Of a DNA stretch of 64,000 nucleotides, positions 58,830-64,000 are shown piece after piece. Under the pieces are notes generated by a model that had not been told where the DNA came from, ran no database searches, and was given only the letters and a program-made list of their open reading frames with translations. A program made the translations under genes and the position numbers. Position 1 is the stretch's first letter; each line of letters starts with the position of its first letter. The stretch comes from Ephydatia muelleri (Eukaryota; Porifera; Demospongiae; Spongillida; Spongillidae), in contig JABACO010000006.1 of assembly GCA_013339895.1 (NCBI GenBank), positions 6,584,087-6,648,086 on the forward strand. Reading direction: 5' to 3'.

Positions 58830-59068
58830 ATGCATCAGCTAGGTCCCAAGACATGGAAAGTCTCTCCCTTGTGTATAGCCGACCTAGTTTTGAGAACACA
58901 CGCTCACTGGGAGCAGAACTAGCAGGTATAGCTACAATCTCCTTTGCCACCACACTGAACAACGAAACTCTTTTTCATTCTTCTTCAAGGACAGCCCTCA
59001 ATTGGTAGTGACTCCTACTCATTTCCTCATTGATGGTTGTGTGTTCCTGTTGATTGACATGGTGGGAA

Positions 59069-59167
<99 letters not shown>

Positions 59168-59205
59168 CTTAATAATAAATCTGAGCGGAACTTTCTGCTT
59201 TTTAC
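58830..59205 (-). pseudogene. hAT transposase C-terminal fragment (Zbed-type)
   Basis: On the minus strand INEEMSR, AVLEEE and a stop are followed by LFSVVAKEIVAIPASSAPSE and RVFSKLGRLYTRERLSMSW. This is the hAT C-terminal dimerisation block with the SAPSERVFS signature and its glutamate. Upstream in the same frame lies a run of about 33 serines coded by the GAT/ATC microsatellite. The catalytic core is not present. It belongs to a different hAT family from the 37.7-39.9 kb element. Confidence 0.6.
59069..59167. repeat. GAT microsatellite, 33 copies
   Basis: A perfect (GAT)n run of 99 nt. Confidence 0.98.
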
Positions 59206-59479
59206 GTTGTGGTTGAGTATCAATGGGTGTATATATATATAGTCTTCTGCTTGTTAGAATGCTGGTTCAGATGCATTTGATGGAGGTTGTATGTGTGTGA
59301 TGTTTGTCTTCAAAGGTTGAGAAGAGCCTAGGTAGTTGTAGCCAGTGGAGCAGACAACGCCTCCCAATTCAATACAGCATCATTGCTGAGTTTCCTTTCC
59401 AAATGTTTTTGGCTTCGTAAAATAACGCCAAACAAACCATGTACCGTTTAAAAGCTGCCCACTTCTCTACTTGGGAGTT

Positions 59480-59830
59480 AACGTCTGTTTATTCCTAGGC
59501 TCAGTTCGCTCAGAGCTTTCCTGCTGCCATTGGTGACAGTCACTTACAATATTAAGCAATTGTCTAAAATCGCTCAAATTGACAACAGTACTTGAATAGA
59601 TGTCCCCTTGATCAGTGTACCACGGTTCAAAGTACTTCCGTCTGGATCTCCTGTCATCCAGTGAACCTGCCATTTACTTCCATGCTGGCCAGGAGGTGGT
59701 ATTTTGACTATTTTAGCCGGCAGGTGTACCTTCTTCTTTTCATCTGCAAAGAAGGATAGTTCCCACTTATACAGATCCATCAAAGACGCTTGGACAGTGT
59801 ACAACAGATCCTTGTCAAGACTGAAGTGCG
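59480..59830 (-). pseudogene. Chromo/Tudor-like fragment of an element protein
   Basis: On the minus strand one frame reads VHLPAKIVKIPPPGQHGSKW and QVHWMTGDPDG. A second, reached by one frameshift, continues with RKYFEPWYTDQGDIYSSTVV and NLSDFRQLL. The WxVxWMTGD...YFxPWY pattern suggests a small barrel domain followed by a linker. Its parent protein is unknown to me. It is short and frameshifted. Confidence 0.35.
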
Positions 59831-60499
59831 TTCACGGTACCTATAAATAACAGCACGTCCGAAAGTGATGCGCACATGACTTTAATAAATTTATTTAATT
59901 TCAACTGATATTGCATTATTTATATGTTGAGCAAGGCACTACACGTGTATCGAACTATTGCTATGGCTCTTTTATCGATACAGGTATTAACCGATATTTG
60001 ATACTCGAACATCGATATATTGGTGATAATCGATAAAAATCCGACAATCTTTATTATTCGATACGAAGGCCTACCGGCTGTGCATTAATCAGAAAACCGA
60101 TCGATTTTTTACTCCATCAGGTCAAACGTTATTCCCATTTAAAACCTTTGCCTGCATTTGCTAACACCCGGTATAATCCGCTCACTGCTGTATCTCTTGA
60201 GCTAGCTCTCACCATTATTCACAGTTTTATTAATTGTACATGGAATGACGCAATGATATACTTTTATTAATAAATTATGTGCAGTAGAAATTAATTTTCT
60301 TGTCTTGATTTTAGTTAATTAGGAATAGTTTATGGTATAATTTTACAAAGTGCACATATAATCAGACCAATTTATTGTAAATTCCAAACGAGTTTTTAAA
60401 AAATCAATTTAAAAAAAAAAAAAAAACCAAGGTGACCGGGGCCATTTCTGCATATGCAATAATTGTGATCAGTTTTCTTGTACAGCTGTTCAACGATCG
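59831..60499. other. No gene; AT-rich with an A run
   Basis: Several ATCGATA motifs at 59940-60070 and a poly-A stretch at 60408-60426. Nothing coding was seen. Confidence 0.5.
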
Positions 60500-60960
60500 T
60501 AGCTGTTCAAGGAGCATGTCATGACACGTCCCTGCACCGAGAATGTAGACTGCATCGCTAGGTGTGCCGTACCACTGCGGATTTTGGATACAGTGCAGCT
60601 ATTCGAGTCAAGCAAAATACTGGTCTCGTTCCCAGACCCTTATTCCCACAGCTGCGGATGTATTACATCACCGCTACACGGAAAGAGTTAAGCTTAGATT
60701 CCGTCGCAGGGTTAGATTTGTCTCACGACTTACTAACTGGTAATGGTGTATTCATCACTACAAGGAATTGGCAAAACGGATTACATTATTTTTAAACGGC
60801 AACATCGTAGACTTTGAATTGATGGCCTTACGAGCAGCGTCGGCGGAATGATCATAAGAGCTGCGATCAGAGCTAGTCGTTTCTGGATTCTAGATGATTT
60901 TCCTTGCACGTGTAGCTGTATGGCTATTGAATGTTGCCTTGTGATGATGATGGTGGAGGA
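60500..60960 (-). pseudogene. Secreted-family pseudogene, inverted copy
   Basis: On the minus strand the leader and signal exon of the family are recognisable at about 60930-60820, but the start codon is ATC and a base is missing in VISA. The microexon equivalent follows (CACCATTACCAGTTA). A piece of the last exon at about 60600-60500 reads NSCTVSKIRSGTAHLAMQST, then VMTCSLNSYDR and a stop. The 134-nt exon is lost. The TATA-like box is kept at about 60970. Confidence 0.65.
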
Positions 60961-61890
60961 ACTACATGGCTTAAATACTAGCACAATGAGGAAATATAAT
61001 TGAGAAAATAGAAATCAATGCTGCTTTCCCTGTCTTGTCTGCTTCGGCGTTCCTTTAAATGAAGCCTATAAAATCAAATTTGTGAGAACTGTTTGCAAAA
61101 AACGGAAGCCATTCAGCATGCTATAATGATTAATGTTCCTCCTTTGCTATTCCATCTTTATAGACATTAGCCAGTCCTCCTATAAGCCATTTCTTTAGGC
61201 CGACATCTATGGCAGGCTCAGGCTTATTAACATTGATCAACTACATCGCCAAAGCAATCTGGTTAACTGCTCTATTCGCACTAGTACTTATCAGTCAGCT
61301 ACTTTAATATTTTCCCATTTGTCAGTTATTGTCCCTTGAAAATAGCATGATTTGATGAACTCACATTGCCACTGAAAGGACTTGTGAATGTGACAGACAC
61401 TGCGCCACAGCATTTAGTATGCAGAGAGAGCTGTGCAGAGTCTGCATATCAACCATATGCAGATGAGTATCATTGAAGTGTTCATATGCAGACGTCTGCA
61501 TATGAACACTTCAATGATACTCATCTGCATATGGTTGATATGCAGACTCTGCACAGCTCTGCATACTAAATGCTGTGGCGCAGTGAAAATTATTAGGTTA
61601 TTATTAAACAACTTGTGAGAAGACCAATTCCAAATTGCATTGATGATAAAAATTTCTTTCATGGGGCTAATATGTCATTAGCATAATGACCAGTCTGCAC
61701 GAAGGTAAGGAAACTCCCAGAAATAAAGCGTCATAACAGTACGGCTGCATATGCATATTGTATTTAGAGAAGGTCTGCATATCTGCATCCCGGCCATCTG
61801 ATTCGCAACCTATCAGCACCATGCGAGTGTCTCGCGTGTAAAACAGTGGTACTCGTGTGTTATCACTCGCCACGCACACACAAGTTACAC
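60961..61890 (-). repeat. Inverted copy of the secreted-family upstream spacer
   Basis: Pieces correspond, on the minus strand, to 14255-14330, 14000-14110 and 13640-13790. The order is kept but with many changes; a 186-bp palindrome (61399-61584) is inserted. Confidence 0.65.
61399..61584. mobile_element. 186-bp palindrome with no loop
   Basis: The two halves meet at 61493/61494 (TTCATATGCAGAC then its reverse complement). They match outward to ACTGCGCCACAGC, with a single 4-nt difference (CAGAGAGAGC versus CAGAGC). Because of this, both strands carry the same open frame. Confidence 0.9.
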
Positions 61891-62039
61891 AAGCACAATG
61901 CTTGAGCTTTGTAACACATGTGACAAATGATTTAACGCCCAGAGAAAATCAAAAGGTATATAGCTTTTTAAGTGTATGCCACTACGTATGCTGGAAAAAA
62001 CTACACTTAGTATAATTTCAGTAATTTGCTTTCCTTGTA

Positions 62040-62635
62040 GGTTGTTATACATTCAATGTGAAAATGAGAGGAAGCGGATTCTTCATGGATGTCGTGTGCC
62101 CCCAACATCAGGTCACTTAGGCTTGACAAAAACATTGTACCACTTGTGGCACGGTTACGTAAAGGATGTTTCAAAATGGTACGTTTAGTTAGTTTTATTC
62201 ATTCTATTTACATGTATGTAGATTGCCACTTGTAATATCTGCCAAAGAATCAACCGCAAGATGACCACTGGTGCACCTGAGTTGCATCCTATGCTTGTTA
62301 AATCACCATGGTATCATATTGGGATCGATTTTGTTTGCCCATTATCACCTGCAGCTGATGATGGCAGTCAATATATTTTCACAATGGCTGACTACTTTAC
62401 AAAGTGGGTAGATGCTGTTCCCACTGTGGATAAGTCTGCGTGTACGGTGGCCATGGTACTCTTTAAGGTACTTTGCATATGAATAATGTATATAATATAT
62501 TAAAATTTCTGACAGATTTTCATGAGGATGGGATTGCGAAGGTAATCACAGTGTTTAATAATAAATTGGACCATGAACTCATGAAACTTCTGAGTATTGA
62601 GCATCGACTAACAACTCCATACCATCCACAGGTAA
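62040..62635 (+). pseudogene. Ginger-like integrase, zinc-binding and core exons
   Basis: 62040-62178 reads NERKRILHGCRVPPTSGHLG and TLYHLWHGYVKDVSKWY up to a donor-like site. 62222-62467 reads CNICQRINRKMTTGAPELHP, SPWYHIGIDFVCPLSPAADD and YIFTMADYFTKWVDAVPT, containing the first catalytic aspartate (GIDF). 62514-62630 reads FHEDGIAKVITVFNNKLDHE and IEHRLTTPYHPQ. The second catalytic aspartate is expected just before the FNNKLD segment but the DQG box is missing, and the exon with the glutamate (NGLxER) is not found. The zinc histidine of GHLG is present; the preceding HxxxH histidine appears as GCR. It belongs to the Ginger/KRBA2-type integrases and is inactive. Confidence 0.7.
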
Positions 62636-62784
62636 TCATTAAAGTAATTGCATGCATAGCCCAGAATGATTGCCCTTTGGTTTTGTGTGCTAAAATTAAT
62701 TCAATGAACTTTCCAATAATAATAATATTGCAAGCAATCAAAATTTATAACAAAGATTAGAATACATGTAACTATATACACAGA

Positions 62785-63090
62785 CAGGTACGGTTCTACA
62801 CTCTTTGGAGAATGGCTCTGGCATTTGCTCTAATTAAGCAAATGCTTAAGTTGGAGAACAGGTCGAAAGAAGCCTGTGACTTTGGCAGGACTTGTGGATT
62901 GTAAGCCGAGCAGCAACTTGTGCTAAAAACAATGAAGCCTCTTTACCCCAAGTCCCATAGGAATCAACTGCTAGAGGGGTTGAGACCCACCCTAGAGCTG
63001 AACACTTTTCATCGTTGGCCTGGTGTTTCCTGCTCTCCGTTGCCTCAAGCACTGCACCAAACGTTGCTCCCACTTCCATTGGGAACATAA
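62785..63090 (-). pseudogene. Non-LTR retrotransposon (LINE) C-terminal fragment
   Basis: On the minus strand the reading STPLAVDSYGTWGKEASLFL, AQVAARLTIHK and, one frame over, LICLIRANARAILQRV is typical of the extreme C-terminus of metazoan LINE polyproteins (PLxxxxYGxWG..A...LA.RLA, then LVRANARAIL). Only this end is present, as expected of a truncated or decayed copy. The family cannot be fixed. Confidence 0.55.
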
Positions 63091-64000
63091 AAACTTGATA
63101 GGTGGTTAATTATAACAGATGCATTGCTTTGTACATGTATGTCTAGATAAATATATAATGCTCTATGTAAGAGAAGAGTGGATTATTTAGTTTCACTGTC
63201 TCAAGTGTTTGGCATAAAGGAGTGGTTAATACAAAAAGACATCACTGGAGTTCATCTGTATGGGGATATAAGAAAGAGACACTGAATAATCAACGTGGTG
63301 TGTGCATCATCAGTTGTATACAGTTACATTGTGCTATCTTCAGTTGCATGGCACTTATGATCAGTTGCATGGAGGCTCTACTAATCATACTGCGCAGAGT
63401 CAAATATCAATCATTATTAATTATTTCAACAAGTTCATTGATCTGATGTACCTATGATAAATATAAATACACTATATCTAATTTAGGTGTGATTTCAATT
63501 ACGCTACACCTTGCTTCCCCTTATCTCCCAACATGTGCGGCTGGGAAGTACAGTTCTCAGTGACGAATGGAGCTCCTACAACCAGCTGACAGCACAACTG
63601 GAAACACCCACCAACCTGACAAGCAGTTGTTTACTGTTGTGCATTGTTTAATTTTGAAGCCACAATTAAATTATACTTATTATTGTACTTTGTTCACATT
63701 CCATTATGTACAGTTCACGAGATATTATTAAAAACGTGCATCATTGCATTTTCCCTGTACACTGTATATCAATGTCCCGTTACACTTTTGGCATCCAATT
63801 GTGGCAACGCAAAATAAGCCCGCTACATTTTCGCCCGTACAATTTTAGCGTGACACCGCAAAGTGCAGGTTATAGCTGTTAGGCAATGCTTATACATGCA
63901 TGTACATCTGTCTGTGCATTAACTCTTCCGTAGGAGGCAGCACAATATTGCGCCGCAGCGGCGGCACAAACACCACTTTGTTTTTCTAAAACGTTAACGT
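63091..64000. other. No gene; end shared with 50.0 kb
   Basis: TTAACTCTTCCGTAGGAGGC followed by CAGCACAATATTG (63919-63960) resembles 50010-50070, so another secreted-family spacer may begin at the window edge. The rest is AT-rich and non-coding. Confidence 0.45.

Noticed and set aside
59054-59242. Poly-aspartate open frame
   Set aside because: Pure (GAT)n microsatellite.
61414-61662. Identical proteins on both strands suggested a conserved gene
   Set aside because: It is explained fully by the loop-free palindrome at 61399-61584.

Overview
This window looks like a repeat-rich stretch of an invertebrate animal nuclear genome. The coding signal is in short exons separated by small GT-AG introns, there are no bacterial operons, and the sequence is AT-rich with many microsatellites and short inverted-repeat elements. 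The transposon families that can be read (N-RAG-TP-like, Ty3/gypsy, CACTA-like, hAT, Ginger-like integrase, LINE) fit a sponge or cnidarian best. A demosponge is my guess, not something the sequence proves. I see no conserved housekeeping gene, rRNA, tRNA or CRISPR array.

Layout. 0-9.75 kb is a graveyard of nested, broken transposons: an N-RAG-TP-like C-terminus, a pogo-like fragment, Ty3/gypsy pol, a CACTA transposase, and a host-type element protein split by a small MITE and by gypsy gag/pol remnants. 9.8-15.9 kb holds two members of a small secreted-protein family (9805-10719 and 14417-15133) around a minus-strand N-RAG-TP-like relic. 16-23 kb is mostly non-coding, with a 154-bp tandem satellite at 19221-20335. 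23.3-32.8 kb carries a lysine-rich repeat-protein gene in tandem, permuted copies; an almost complete 5.6-kb DNA transposon (26046-31653) with two divergent multi-exon genes sits in its intron. 32.9-36.7 kb has a 130-bp-arm palindrome, a Ginger-like integrase exon and a 748-bp inverted-repeat element. 36.9-40 kb is a CCACC-rich minisatellite interrupted by a 2.3-kb hAT transposon. 40-47.5 kb is a large transposon-type gene with SAP-like motifs, apparently split by an N-RAG-TP-like element whose first part resembles the N-terminal region of RAG1. 48.1-61.9 kb returns to the secreted-protein family: intact genes at 48496-49192 and 56492-57145, a fragment at 51.9 kb and an inverted pseudogene at 60.5-60.95 kb. 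Much of 51.9-58.0 kb is a second copy of 10.4-15.9 kb. 62-63.1 kb has Ginger-like integrase exons and a minus-strand LINE fragment.

How it fits together. The only genes that look host-like are the secreted-protein family. Each has a signal-peptide exon, usually a 24-nt microexon, a 134-nt exon and a beta-rich last exon with two cysteines. They were multiplied by segmental duplication together with the relic transposons between them. Everything else is transposon coding sequence or repeat. Functions given for transposon proteins are from remembered family motifs, not from a search; exon borders were read by eye from splice consensus and reading phase.
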